Assembly: GCF_963675165.1 (NCBI RefSeq)
Contig: NC_087377.1
Location: forward strand, 14,938,198 to 15,002,197
Origin: Halichondria panicea
Taxonomy: Eukaryota; Porifera; Demospongiae; Suberitida; Halichondriidae
Direction: 5' to 3'
DNA length: 64,000 bases
Shown: positions 29,301-39,222 of the stretch, one piece after another
How the letters are laid out: every line of letters starts with the position of its first letter
Numbering within the stretch: position 1 is the first letter of the stretch
The notes under the pieces: generated by a model
The model's database searches: none
Seen by the model: only the letters and a program-made list of their open reading frames with translations
What the model was told of the DNA's origin: nothing
Translations under genes and position numbers: made by a program

Positions 29301-32300
29301 AAATCAAACGGATTGCTCACTCTCTGTCCAGGGGGGCAATAATAGCCCCCATCACATACTCCACTCGGAGACGACAGTCCGTAGTCACAGCAATACATCG
29401 TAGCAGGACATAATTCACAGCCTTCCGATTCGTTTCGAGCTTGCAAGACTTGTCCGAATGTTCCCGGTGGACAAGCAGTGAAATTTATACTTCCTTCCGT
29501 ACAATAGTGCCCTGTTGGACAGACATCTCCAATCATTCCATCAGTAGGCTGGGGACTACTTGCTCCACTAATACAATAATAGCCATTATTACATAATCCC
29601 GTTGGTGCGATATTTGCGAATCCAGCACAGTACATTCCAGGGGGGCAGGAGAGTGGAGAATTCGCATCAGGAGGGCAATAGAATCCAGGCTCGCATGGCT
29701 CTCCTGTCGGTGAAATAGAACCGGGAGCACAAAACGAGCCTGCATTGCAAATACCACTTGGAGCATCAAGTCCAGTACCATTGCAAAACAACCCTGCTGG
29801 GCACATTAGGCAGACAGACGAATCAATGGATGTTGTGCTTGGATTGTACGTTGACAAAGGGCATGGAAATTCGAATGCAAATCGTGTTCCAAGAGGGCAA
29901 TAGTAGCCTGAGGGACAAGGGTTCAGTGCTGGATCTTCAGTGGAACCTTCACAGTAGAATCCCGCTAGACAATTTGAGCAGACACCACTGCCAGTGCTAT
30001 TAGTGTAGGTACCAGGTAAGCATTGCATAGGAGCAGAGGAGCCTTCAAGACAAAAGTGCCCCTTTGGGCAAGTATCTCCGCTTGGTATATTCAATGGGAA
30101 AGAAGTTGAACTGCCATTAATACAGAAGTAACCTTCAGCACACAATCCAGATGGAGAAGTGAGACCTGACTCATTGCAATGTCTACCGGGATCACACAAT
30201 AAACAGTTCCCTTCTTCGATATTGAACATACTTGGGGAGTAGGTGCCGGGTGGGCAGGGGGTGGGCGATGAAGAGTTCAAAGGACAATAAAACCCTGCTG
30301 GACACGGTCCGTTTGCCACAGAATCCAAAGGTCGAGGGTTAGTACTTCCTGATGAGCAGAAATAACCAGGATCACATGGTCCAGATGGTGTGGTTAGTGC
30401 GTCAGAATTGCAATAATAACCAGCAGGGCATGATATACATTGAGACTCATCAGCCAAACCTTCTCTAGTTCCTAGTGTACTAATCGGACAAGCGCTGTAG
30501 TCAAGACTATTGCCACCAGGGCAGTAAAAACCTGCCAGACAAATTGCAGGTTGAGTCGTCGAGCTGAGATGACAAAAATGACCTGGGGGGCAGGTTAAAC
30601 AAACGCTAAAACCGGTAGAGTTGGAATATGTTCCAGATTCACATGGAATTGGAATCGAGGTTCCAACAGTGCAAAAATGACCAATAGGGCACGCATCACC
30701 CATTTCTCCGTCACTTGGAGAGCCAATTATGGCCCCGCCAATACAAAAATAACCAGAGTCACACATACCACTCGGAGCAGTTAGCCCGCTAGTATTGCAA
30801 TGCATGCCTGGAGGACATGGTATACAGTCTCTTTCGGTAGCAAGACCTCGAGATGAGGAAAATGTACCCGCAGGACAGGGAAATCCTCCTCCAGATCCCT
30901 CAGGGCAAAAATGACCGGCCATACATAGATCACCAAACGTGACTTCATCAGATTCAATCGGATTTGGTAGATTAGAATTTCCAAAACACGCAAAACCGGC
31001 TAGACACAAACCCTCAGGCTTGGTAAGTCCTCCGCTAGCACAGAAGTACCCAGGGGGGCATGAGAGACATTCGGCCAGTGAGGATATTCCAGTCTGATTG
31101 TTATAGGTACCTGGAGGGCACGGGGCTGGATCAAATGAACCTTCTTCGCAGTAGTGACCTATCAAACAGAGAGTGACATTTGTACTGCCATGATCGGGAC
31201 AGTAGTGTCCAGGGGTGCAAGGGTAACATTCACCAGCTGCAGTACGAGGCATCCACGTTCCTACATCACAGGGTATAGGTGCTGCAGATCCCACGGGGGT
31301 GTAGTGACCAGCCATTGTGACAGTATCGTTAGGAGTTTTAGCGCCCCCAGGGCAATAGTAGCCGGCATTACATGGGCCAGTAGGTTCAGGAGTGCGAGCA
31401 TTCGAGCAGTAGAAACCGGGTGTACATTCGGTACAGTCGAAGGTATTCGTCGATCCAGACGTGTTACTAAAGGTGCCTGGTGGACATGGCAAGCTGACGC
31501 TTGAGCCTAAAGGACAGTAGCCTCCAGCAGGGCAAATTTCTCCAGAACTTCCATCGGTGGGTGTCGAAGTATTTGCTCCAAGATAACAGACAAAGCCGGG
31601 ATCGCAGGGAGCTCTTGGACTAGTTAAACCTGGTGAATCGCAATACTGGCCAGTAGGACATGGTACACATTGTAGTACATCAACAAGACCAGTATCAATA
31701 CCAATAGTTCCTACAGGGCATGGAATAGGAGCTTTAAGCCCAGCTACGCAATAAAATCCCATTGGACATACGGCTGGATTCGCCGACCCTTCGACGCAGA
31801 AACTTCCCTCAGGACATTCAACACAATCACTTAACTCGGCACTTGTGAAATTGTCTTGATAGGTTCCCCCAGGGCATGGTATTTGGGTTGGCCCGTACGA
31901 GCCAATATTCCTGGATAGTTGACCGTTGCTGATATTAGTGGGACAGTAAAAACCCGGCTGGCACGGCCCTGTGGGAAGAGTGGCGTTCTCGAGGCAGTAA
32001 TAGCCAGCTGTACACGAGAGACAGTCGGAGAGAGAGGATTGACCTTCGAGGGGATTGTACGTACCGGGAGTACAGGAAAATTCCCGGGGGGTGCCTATGA
32101 GGGGCGGGACAGAAGCAATGATTTCAAGAAAACATACAGAGTACAATGTTTCACTCACTTTATGCATATCAAATTATAAGGAGACATGGTATAAACTTTA
32201 CAAAACATAAGACAATGGGATGTATTATCCTGAAACTGTGTACAGAAACAATCATGCTTCCATGCAAACATTCAGTCATCAACATAGTTGTAATTGACAA

Positions 32301-35300
32301 TGAAGTAGTCAAAACAATTATTAGGCCCTCTATATAGCTAGCTCTGAATAATGAACGCTGTATAATTATACTTGTAAACGATTATAATTATTTCTGTCCT
32401 CAACTTTACTTTTCTACACAAAACATAATATAGACTAATTATTATGTCATTATGATAACATAACGTATATAGACTAATTATTATGTCATTATGATAACAT
32501 AACGTACGTATATACATGCAGTAACATTAATTTTAACCATTGCGATTGTGATCCATCAGCTCACCTTGTGGGCAGTAGAATCCAGTAGCACACAGTACAC
32601 TCTCTGCAACGTCACTCAGACCGGCAACGCAATAGTTTCCAGGTGGACACTGTTTATTCACTCTCATATTTTCTTCAGACGTTGTATTCTCATCGCAATA
32701 ATGGCCCACCAAACAATCGAAACAAAATACCGATCTTGGTGGTGAAAACAAACCAAGACCGCAATCAACTGGAAAAATACTACCCTCCACACAAAATTGA
32801 CCTCCTGGGCACACCAAACAGTCACTCTTGTTTCCGATAGGATCGCCAATGGTTGAGTCTGACACGGCGTCATAGCCATGGGGATTATATGTGCCAGCAG
32901 GGCAGGCCTCAGGGGTTGCAAATCCACGTTCGCAGAAATGTCCTATAGTACAGTTTAGGCAACTAGACGTCGAGTTTTGACCAAATAGGGGGTTATAAGT
33001 TGTTTTCGAACATGGGAATTGGTGCGGTAGTGAAGTATCCTCCGGGCAATAGTGACCCCTTGGACATACGTCCGTGGGGCCACCTCCTCCCCCTATACAA
33101 TAGTGACCAGCTGGACAAATCGAGCACTCGATTGCTGAAGTGAGATCGGAAGATTCTGTGAAAGTTCCTGAGGGACAAGGGTACTTGTTAGGGGCGGGCG
33201 TGCCCATAGGACAATAATGGCCCGGTGCACATGGTAAAGGCTCGGAGAAGTTGAATCCAGTCGCAAAACCACAAGCCTGGCCTGCCGGGCAAATATCACA
33301 TTGTTCAGGACTTTGCAGGTCAATTCTGAAAGTGACAGTTCCTGGAGGACATGGGTACTGATTCGGATAAATAGTTCCATTTGGACAATAGTGACCCTCA
33401 TTACAAGTGTGTGAAGGTTCTGTGAGAGCGATGGTTGGACACGACATTCCAGCAGTGCATAAAATACAGTTAAATTCGTGGCCAGTTCCGTTCAGAGGAT
33501 TGTACGTACCTGGTCGGCATGGCAATGGAGACACAGTCGAATGAGAGCTATTTCCCGATGGACAATAATGGCCGACAGGGCATTCTATACACTGGCTGGC
33601 TTCGTGGAAACTTGACCCTGGTCCATAAGTGCCGAGGGGACAGGGAGTGTGATAAGGGGTGGGTGTGCCTTCAGCGCAGTAGAATCCTGCCGGACATTCA
33701 AGACCTCTGCTACTACCCTGAGGACAGTACATGCTGGCCGGGCATATTGCAGTGCATCCAGTCTCTACGCTTGTCTGCATCGTCCGATTGTTGAAGGTGC
33801 CCGCGGGGCATGGGAATTCTTGTGCAAATGTCGTACCAGCAGGGCAATAATAGCCCTCGGGGCATGTATTGGAATCGAACGAAATGGAACCCGGATTCGG
33901 ACAGTAATATCCCGGAGGACATAGTGTACAACCTTCTTCTTGGCTTCCGGCTCCGGTAACATTACCATAGAAACCGACGGGACAGAGGAATAAGTCTTGA
34001 CCGTCACACCACGCACCGATTGGACAAATTTGATCAAGTGGAGTGGGGGTAGTTGATGTTTCGAGGCATTGGTAACCATGGTTGCAGGGCAAACAGATAA
34101 GGCTGGCAGGTTGACTCCAGGTACCCAGAGAACAAGCCAGCGGTAAAACTGGAGAGGGGTGAATTAGTGATTAAAATACGCATGTGTACAGTAATGCTAT
34201 AAATATGCATACCACATTGAGCATAAATTATAGGTTTTACGTTGATTCTATATTTATATGACATCTTGAGCCTTCCCTTATCATCACAATTATCATTGTC
34301 AATTTGTCTGCTAACTTGTCACATCGGCACATTTGCAATGGTTTTTCACTTGCTAAACGCTTCAGTACAATATAATTTTACTCCACATTCATGCAAAACG
34401 CGATCATGCATACACTCACTGGTAGGATCCTGACACGTGTATCCAGCATCACAGAGCGTGCAGTTAATAGACCCGTCTAAACTGTACGTCCCTGGAGAGC
34501 ATGGAGTGGGTGTGGCTTCAGGAACGGGGCAAGCAAAGCCTCGGGAACACATGAAACAAGAGGCAGAACTACCAGGAGAGTAGTAGCCAGTAGGACATTG
34601 GGTTCTGGGGAATGAGGAGTACTTTGAATGAACTGTGAATGAAGCATAATTTATAGAGCACAAAACCACTATAATTATGCTCTGTAAATGGTACTACAAA
34701 GCTATATTGGAGTAAAACAGGGTGCATGTATATATATATATGGTGACATTTCACAGTACACAATGAGCTTATAGTGTGCATGCATTACATGCACACACAG
34801 CGCTCAACCACTCACTACCATGAAGCTAATCAGAAAGCTTCACACTAATAGTAGTGTATATAGCGCTCACCTGGTATCCATAGTGGTGGATGGGCACTCA
34901 TAGCCGGGAGGACACTGTGTGCAGGAGCTCTGATTGCCAAGAGAGTATGTGCCTGGGGAACAGTCTATCATTGTGGCTCGATCAACAAAAGGACACTCCC
35001 TGGGAAAAATATTGTTGCTGCATAATTTTTAACTTACTTTTTTTGATACATAATAATTTATTACAAAATGCAGCAATATACACACTATAGTATTACATTT
35101 GAACATTCACATGCTCAGTGATATACTTACATTCCAGCCGGACACATTGTACACTCAGTCTGCACCCCAGTAGAGAATGATCCAGGCACACATGGCAATT
35201 CCAAAGCCTGATCAGAGAGAGGACAAGCAAAGCCAGGGGGACAAGACACGCAGATTTCACTCCTAACCCTACTGTAGGTGCCTGACGAACAGACGAGGTT

Positions 35301-38300
35301 TGAGGAACCATCGCTAGCTGAGCAGGCCATTCCAGGTGGGCAGGGCGTGCAAGACGTCTGGTTACCGAGGGAGAAGCTGCCAGGCTCGCAAGGAAACTCA
35401 ATGGCTGAGCTATAATGAAAAGCAGAGTTTGAAAGATACTATAAACACAACTCAATAATTAAAGTCATAATTATAGAAATCGACTTTCAACAGATAATCA
35501 CACTCCTTTTCCAAAGTGTAGCGTTCACCCCTGACGAAAAGTCAGGCACCCATGTCCCAAATAATAACAGTTCACAAGGTAACCTCTGTAGAATGGCCAA
35601 CATTTATTTTCCAAAAGTTTATAAAGAGGCAACTAGACACGTACTATTTTGATTTAGTTTATAGTCTTGGTTGCTACCAATAGCTTAAGTTTCGATGTTT
35701 AGAAATTGTTCGGCGAACGTAGCTAACGTGCATTGACATAATTATCTTAAACGGGCAATTTATTCAGTTTTAGAGGCAATTCCACAAAAGTTAAATGCCT
35801 CAAAAATGTCGCGTATACTACATACTCACCATGCATCAGGACAGTACATTCCAGGAGGACAGCTAGTGCAGGTCACCTGACCTCCAGGGGAGTAGGTGCC
35901 GGGAGTACAAGGGGTCATAGTGACAGAGGTAGTGGTGTCTGGACAGGAGTGACCCGAGGGACAAACAGTACAGTTTGTAGACCCTCCATCACTTACATAG
36001 CCTGAATGGAATGAATTATACAAAAAGTTTCATCTGTTACTGTTTGTAACAAAGTAATACACATGCAAAATGAACCTATTTGGCTTGCACACTTAGTCTA
36101 GTAGAACGTCAAGCAATATTCTTACAAAACGTTCACCCCACATAATCAGCTCACCAGGTGGACAAGGGCTGGGAAACCGACTCGTGAGCGGACATTCAAA
36201 TCCAGCAGGACATAATGTACACACCTCGTCACCAGCAGCACTGTAGTAGCCATGGTCACAGGGTAGAGGCTCCAGGGCAGGACCAAGGCAGGAAAAACCA
36301 GCCTCACACAGAGAACAAAAAGTGGCATTCTCAACAGAATAGGTACCTGGAGGTAAGTTTTTGCTAGCTATACATAATGAACCTTTGAGTGGATATAAAA
36401 TCCATGTACTGCCAATTTTGCTAACCAACTTTGAGGGCCATATAAAAACTTCACCTGCTGGACAGGAGAGTGGGGGGTTGGTGGTGGTGGGGCAATGATT
36501 TCCAGGCGGGCAAAGAATACACGTAATGCTAGACTCATTGGAGTAGGTGCCACTAGGACAGGGAGAGGGCAGATCGTAGGTCGTCAGACAATAGGATCCG
36601 GAAGGACAAGTAGTGCAAAGTGGATCTAGAGGGTATAATATGATTGTGATTTTGTGCATTCGAGGGGACTATTATACCTCAAGCAAATAAAATGTAGCAA
36701 AAGAAAGCAAATCGTATAATACATGGTTCATTAGCCTGATAATTAACAAAGCATTTCTAGGATTTTGCTGACGAAATTATCTTACTCAATTTTTCCTTTT
36801 CAAATTTCAAATTTCAGGAGTATTATACCCTCAACAGGACACGTCGTGTATATATATATGTATATAACTATACCTCCTTGCAAGCTGTACTCTCCGGACA
36901 CACAGGGCATTGGAAGACTTCCATTGGAACATGCAGCACCAGCTGGGCAGAGCAGACACTCTACACTCCCTAACGGTGAGTAACTCCCAACAGAGCACAA
37001 TAGTGGCAGAGCATCTTGAACGTGGCACGCATAGCCCTGAGGGCAAACGATACATTGTGTATTTTGGCCTGGTAGGGTGTAGGTGCCGTTGGAGCAGGGT
37101 AGTGGTGGTTGTCGGGGGTCAGGACAATAGTGACCCGCTGGACAGGCAGTACAGATGCTGTGAGTGGAGTCAGGAATTGTTCCTGTATGGAGAATTAGCA
37201 ATATAATTATACTTCACACAATTATACAACGTATGTGTCAGTGTCTCCTTAACAATATTATATGTGTGAGCTTATTAATTATGTGTATATCATTTAAAGT
37301 AGGTCATTCAATGTAGCTATACATTGACCTAATATTTAAGCGAGAACATGCATACATGCAGGTACAACAACTATAATTGTATATAGACACTCATGATAAT
37401 TGGCAATAATTGCATGCACTCACCACTATCACACAGTGTGCAATTGTCCTGTCCTCCCACTGCAATGTATCCAGCTTGACAAGGCAGTGGTACAGATGCA
37501 GGACTGCTGCAGTAATGACCCGGTGGACACACGATACACTCACCAGCACCCTCAGTACTATAAGTCCCAGTATTACAAGGAGTGCAGTCTACTTGTAGCT
37601 CCAGGCTGAATGTACCAACCGGACAAGGTAACGATTGTATTCCATTCAAGCACTGGCGTCCTATTTCACACAATGTGCAATTCAATTGTCCAGTCACATT
37701 GTTGTAAGTACCAGAAGGGCAAAGTGTAGGTACGAGAGAAGGATCAGTGCAGAAATGGCCAACTGGGCACAGAGAGCAATTACAAGATCCGTTGATGGCG
37801 TACTGACCCTCTGAGCAGTCTTGAGGGATAGTAGTGGCTGCCTGAGGGCAAGAGGTACCCACAGGACATTGAGTACAACTTACAGAGCCAGCTGCAGCGA
37901 AAGAGCCGGGGTTACAGGGGTCAGGAGAAAAGGATGGATCAGGACATCTGTGACCACCAGGACATTCTGTACAATTTGTTGATTCAGTTTCATTCGAATA
38001 GAATCCCGACGGACAAGGTATTGGAACAGAGAATGAAAAAGGACATTTAGCTCCAACCGGACATTCCATACAGTTTATTGCCCCTGTGTCTCCACTGACG
38101 ACAGCGTACAACCCACTGATGCAGGGTGTGGGTGCGGAGGTACTGATGTTGGGGCAAGCTGTCCCACTCGGACAAGAGAGACAACTAATTGAACCTGTTT
38201 GTCTAGCATATGTGCCAGGCTGGCATGGCTGCAATAGAGAGCATTTCTTAACAGTATAATGCAAAATGTTTACCACAAAACCACAGTCATGCAATGATAA

Positions 38301-39222
38301 ACATCAATATAATTATATATACTGTTCTTTGGACGCAAGCAAGTAAAACTCCCCTCTATATATGCAGGGGCGGATACAGGAATATTGGAAGGGGGGGCTA
38401 ATCACCAGAACATTTTCCTAAAAGAAAGAGGTCAATCGTTTTTCCAGTATAGCAATTTTGAACCGTTTTTTGGTATCGTATATATGCCCTTTGGAAGAGT
38501 ATAGACTATATAGCTAGCAGTGTTGTTGCATGCACAATAGGACGTGCACTGATACATGCAGACTTGCATGCAGCCAGCTTGCTCCACCTGGGACAACTGC
38601 CCTGCATTCAATGGCTAGCTATTAATTAACCTTGTTTTTGCAGCATAGCAAGCACATTCTCTTCCTGCACCTCCATGAGTTTATAATTATAGTGTACTCC
38701 CATTGTATTATAACTCTTTGCTATTGGATCAGCACAATATTAAAAGCTGCATGCATGGAGTTAGGGCTGAAAATCAGCACTCACTTGACAAGCGGAGCTG
38801 TTGATCTGTCCTGTGATTTTATTGGCTGTTCCAGGGAGGCAGGATTGAGGTGCTGATTGGGAGCCTTCACAGCTAGAAAGGAACCAAGTTGATATTAAGG
38901 TGATAACCAACTAATACAAAGATTGCACAAAGCTGTCAAAACACAAAAAGTACACATTACTCAGCACGCAATCGATTTTAAAATTCCTTGCATTGTGCAA
39001 GCAAGCGCAAGCGCTGTGTGCAGTGATTGCTAACTTAACTTACTAGAATCCGGATGGGCATTCTACACATTGTCCAGTACCATTCCCATTCACCAGTACC
39101 AGATACTCTCCGGGATTGCAAGTATTACTGCATACAGTGGAGCTACTACAACCCACATACAACACAAGCATCAGCAGAAGTGACAATGGCAGTACTACCT
39201 CGTTAGAGGAGAGTAATGCCAT
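2386..39222 (-). CDS. Giant single-pass membrane protein: GCC2/GCC3 ectodomain, TM, cytoplasmic repeat and coiled coils
   Basis: I assembled 38 exons (minus strand, 5' to 3'): 39222-39044, 38872-38785, 38228-37424, 37182-36874, 36625-36455, 36346-36155, 36001-35830, 35409-35131, 34999-34871, 34604-34420, 34148-32565, 32094-26453, 26138-25908, 25449-25333, 25066-24967, 24756-24179, 23929-23776, 21789-21635, 21480-21343, 20788-20577, 20359-19107, 18974-18760, 18511-18320, 18121-17897, 17666-17490, 17300-17132, 17022-16700, 16623-16424, 16198-16061, 15827-15680, 15500-15087, 14861-14748, 14498-14232, 14100-13972, 13780-12971, 4105-3200, 3018-2845, 2487-2386 (stop TAG). They total 17,376 nt, divisible by three, giving 5,791 residues, and every junction agrees in phase. 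Order: signal peptide (hydrophobic core VVLPLSLLLMLVL), GCC2/GCC3 cysteine modules to about residue 3245, membrane-proximal region, TM at about 3565-3590, then a basic stop-transfer, a DPxTG repeat and coiled coils. Extracellular ligand or matrix binding with cytoskeletal attachment is inferred. The architecture matches no named protein I know. One intron uses a GC donor (14747). A small exon could have been missed. Confidence 0.8.
4368..4942. mobile_element. MULE-like foldback MITE, 9-bp target duplication (copy 1)
   Basis: 575-bp element starting TAGCCTC and ending in an imperfect inverted copy (GGCGGCTA), with arms of about 70 bp. Each arm contains a GGCC-loop-GGCC mini-palindrome followed by TATCGACTGCTTG and a GC-rich TGCGCATGCGC-type motif. 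It is flanked by a perfect direct repeat CAGTGCAAT (4359-4367 and 4943-4951). There is no transposase ORF. It is related to the elements at 54371 and 59039. Confidence 0.8.
5362..5743. mobile_element. hAT-like MITE with 5-bp target duplication
   Basis: 382-bp element with ends CAGGGTCGTAGA and TCTACGGCCCTG. It is flanked by ATCTA on both sides (5357-5361 and 5744-5748). Inside, a segment around GACCTTTTTTTAGG occurs twice (near 5535 and 5675). It is non-coding and lies in the 8.9-kb intron of the giant gene, upstream of the nested CARD gene. Confidence 0.7.
5860..5951 (+). repeat. 46-bp perfect tandem duplication
   Basis: Two identical adjacent units (5860-5905 and 5906-5951) just upstream of the nested CARD-protein ORF. 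It creates a spurious N-terminal extension of that reading frame. Confidence 0.9.
6073..7272 (+). CDS. CARD (death-fold) protein with second helical domain, nested antisense in giant gene intron
   Basis: Uninterrupted frame of about 399 residues from ATGATG at 6073/6076 (MMATGGVG or MATGGVG) to TGA at 7272. The frame is open upstream to 5833 but only through the 46-bp duplication and non-ATG sequence, so I place the start here. The N-terminal ~95 residues (HKALKKSHIILVSC, ...LDVLSRDNRTEL, ...FFNTFISEV) have the six-helix spacing of a CARD-like death fold. After a Ser/Asn/Glu linker comes a second helical unit containing the sequence YSWVNYGLLEDIIDTF and a basic end (LSKRRKG). From memory, a similar unit accompanies death domains and NLRs in sponges and cnidarians. 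A role as adaptor in innate immune or cell-death signalling is inferred. A weak acceptor (TCTCACAG, just before 6061) leaves room for an upstream exon. It lies on the strand opposite the host gene. Confidence 0.65.
   Translation: MMATGGVGISDTYRQSGNPKHKALKKSHIILVSCIKQSPQTIVGRLIQLDVLSRDNRTELTDMNDRTAKATKIVDIITDRVEQEPSFFNTFISEVMEKEPWMERCLEKVNKNFEYARAKSSHNSNDNSDIESESSSYVSAVSTQPVGLYKHLNEAESDQTVIITKFSEVHLENMTIDIQRKFVSLETRVADALEKNGVTSRSLIFYLKGLEAVKSDKIKVKRACLYFDENFIRNVKRKCLDVYDVFEMIRDYYSWVNYGLLEDIIDTFLCENDAIQKKLRKYEDQYKKYCENRVCDIPRNGFMRLSKRRKGIEKVFKIDYKWDEIRMDRIETIRDRINTVLNFNSHTLGLKVLRNGCVEVTFEIPEHVADAVFPLTEDQVQILKQHSIKFLGELMYIKL
7718..8231. mobile_element. MITE with CAGAGGAG termini and 9-bp (or 8-bp) target duplication
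   Basis: 514-bp element with inverted arms of about 65-70 bp (left 7718-7790, right about 8171-8231), both containing TTGGTCACGATTG and CCTCCAATTCC in opposite orientation. Its ends read CAGAGGAG and CTCCTCTG. Flanks AGGCCACAG are at 7709-7717 and 8232-8240. The CAG ends suggest hAT, but a hAT duplication would be 8 bp. Non-coding. Confidence 0.7.
8242..8326. repeat. Imperfect palindrome sharing a core with the 50.6-kb hairpin
   Basis: Left arm TGTAGCTTAGACTCGC...CCCTTTTCTC pairs imperfectly with GAGAAAAGGG...GGGCTACA across a G-rich loop. The core AGCTTAGACTCGCAAGCC is identical to the arm of the perfect hairpin at 50610-50670. It sits directly beside the MITE at 7718-8231. Confidence 0.6.
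9547..10643 (+). CDS. GTPase-like membrane protein with degenerate P-loop, nested antisense in giant gene intron
   Basis: The frame opens after acceptor CCTTACAG (9546) and ends TGA at 10643. The first in-frame ATG is only at 9648, so an upstream exon is likely, or translation starts at 9648. The frame from 9547 encodes about 365 residues. An acidic N-terminal segment is followed by a Ras-like core: beta strand WKIVAFG, then GQQNANKS (about 9780-9803). This P-loop reads GxxxxNKS instead of GxxxxGKS. A G3-like strand (VEVWDID) lacks the usual DxxG glycine, and no clear NKxD/TKxD motif is visible. AIG1/IMAP-like or another TRAFAC descendant is possible, with nucleotide binding doubtful. Two C-terminal TM helices (about FSVYLAVITALIFTI and LDVAVIIASGFMILF) anchor it. 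Two further hydrophobic ORFs follow immediately. Confidence 0.55.
10640..11304 (+). CDS. Two overlapping hydrophobic ORFs downstream of the GTPase-like gene (possibly its frameshifted tail)
   Basis: ORF B (10640-10912, 90 residues) begins in an ATGA overlap with the GTPase-like stop. ORF C (10909-11304, 131 residues) begins in a second ATGA overlap with the stop of ORF B. Each predicts several hydrophobic helices (LLINYTVVLVCDVAVLA; FFLLFLLLPLCFF). The region is T-rich, which alone tends to keep frames open and hydrophobic, so chance is possible. The alternatives are a multi-TM C-terminal domain broken by two frameshifts, or 3' UTR. I cannot assign a function. Confidence 0.3.
11925..12305. 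mobile_element. pogo/Tigger-like MITE with TA target duplication
   Basis: 381-bp element with near-perfect terminal inverted repeats CAGTAGAACCTCGCTAATCC and its reverse complement. It is flanked by TA at 11923-11924 and 12306-12307. CAGT ends with a TA duplication are typical of pogo/Tigger Tc1-mariner relatives. There is no transposase ORF. It lies in the 8.9-kb intron of the giant gene. Confidence 0.85.
18760..20359 (-). other. Cytoplasmic 15-18-residue DPxTGxxVPIxG repeat region
   Basis: Exons 20359-19107 and 18974-18760. Short units recur: IDLNTGSVLPIRG, DPTSDLCVPI, HPHTKSLLPIGG, DPVTGLLVPI, DSHTMKPVPILG, HPQTGKIVPIGG, DPLDNTCVPVL, then glycine-rich variants. I count about a dozen. The period and the alternation of an acidic/His-Pro turn with V/L-P-I suggest a beta-hairpin or solenoid repeat. 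I do not recognise it as a named domain. It lies between a helical juxtamembrane segment (exons 21789-20577) and the coiled coils. Confidence 0.75.
22124..23089 (+). CDS. Single-exon seven-transmembrane receptor (rhodopsin-like GPCR), nested antisense in giant gene intron
   Basis: 321-residue uninterrupted frame with ATG at 22124 and TGA at 23087-23089. The N-terminus is short and has two glycosylation sites (NST, NYS). Seven hydrophobic helices lie at about residues 20-46, 54-77, 96-121, 134-156, 178-206, 222-247 and 254-280. Cys90 before TM3 and Cys169 in loop 2 can form the conserved disulfide. The DRY position is degenerate (MSIVHYLTIRW) and NPxxY is replaced by YPSYLLL. A basic, Cys-containing tail follows (GKCKKIRDKMCRRK). 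It is a plasma-membrane receptor by topology with ligand unknown, and it probably belongs to a lineage-specific intronless GPCR family. It lies in the giant gene's 21790-23775 intron on the other strand. Confidence 0.8.
   Translation: MKVMNSTNYSIVEPGTVYIASGVAHILLVIIPTIILGSIVLAIFISNKKLRDPVSVVFIFSSAWSIAGPLSYGLLMDVSLITDREVIGSCQNYSSRIFWIAFATFQAGLLVINAYMSIVHYLTIRWGINKVSLRVTAAVLFISLTVTLLICMVNFVGLSSPLKVRGSLCLHPSSFTDTMVIGGSALIFLSLPICIVVGVFFSLTIRYVKKNTIANTNLVKSVTKIIVSWTIFVIASQSVPVTAFLIRTHSKGSIVVYNVAWFFIYSVEISYPSYLLLVLFLHKTVRETFIGKCKKIRDKMCRRKQPKTIEVKQQVFDINII
23776..24756 (-). other. Membrane-proximal region, RRRR site and transmembrane segment
   Basis: Two exons, 24756-24179 and 23929-23776. The first contains RRRRQ about 140 residues outside the membrane, a plausible furin-type cleavage site (inference). 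It ends in NWALIGGLLGGGVAVMVG followed by IVIAL. The next exon starts LLFRRYGWSKP, so the intron splits the membrane helix and a strongly basic cytoplasmic stop-transfer follows. This fixes type I topology. Confidence 0.85.
26453..32094 (-). other. 5.6-kb single exon encoding about 1,880 residues of GCC2/GCC3 repeats
   Basis: One uninterrupted reading frame from acceptor CTCATAG (just above 32094) to donor GTGAGA (below 26453). It is internal to a gene whose other ectodomain exons are mostly 90-800 nt. The exon at 32565-34148 (1,584 nt) has the same texture. Repeats share the motifs CPxGHFC, CxPGTY and TGPCxxGYYC but have diverged, so this is not a recent tandem expansion. Confidence 0.85.
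32429..32506 (+). repeat. 39-bp tandem duplication in intron
   Basis: Two identical copies starting TATAGACTAATTATTATG, period 39, in the giant gene intron between the exons ending at 32565 and starting at 32094. Confidence 0.85.

Larger units (their letters stand above)
24967..39222 (-). other. Ectodomain exons: signal peptide and GCC2/GCC3 (ephrin-receptor-like) modules
   Basis: The first exon encodes a signal peptide and the first cysteine unit. After it, the pattern CPxGxYC...CxPGTYxxxxGxxxCxxCPxG recurs about every 40-50 residues through the exon ending at 26453. That is the GCC2_GCC3 or ephrin-receptor-like cysteine-rich signature. Many NxS/T sites suggest heavy N-glycosylation. The exons at 25908-26138, 25333-25449 and 24967-25066 leave this pattern. 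They encode an EGF-like stretch ending CPCRAGF and a less cysteine-rich membrane-proximal region. Cysteine-dense arrays of this kind usually form elongated stalks. Ligand unknown. Confidence 0.85.

Noticed and set aside
26788-31504. Many long ORFs on both strands across the cysteine-rich exon
   Set aside because: They are frame shadows of the GCC2/GCC3 coding frame.
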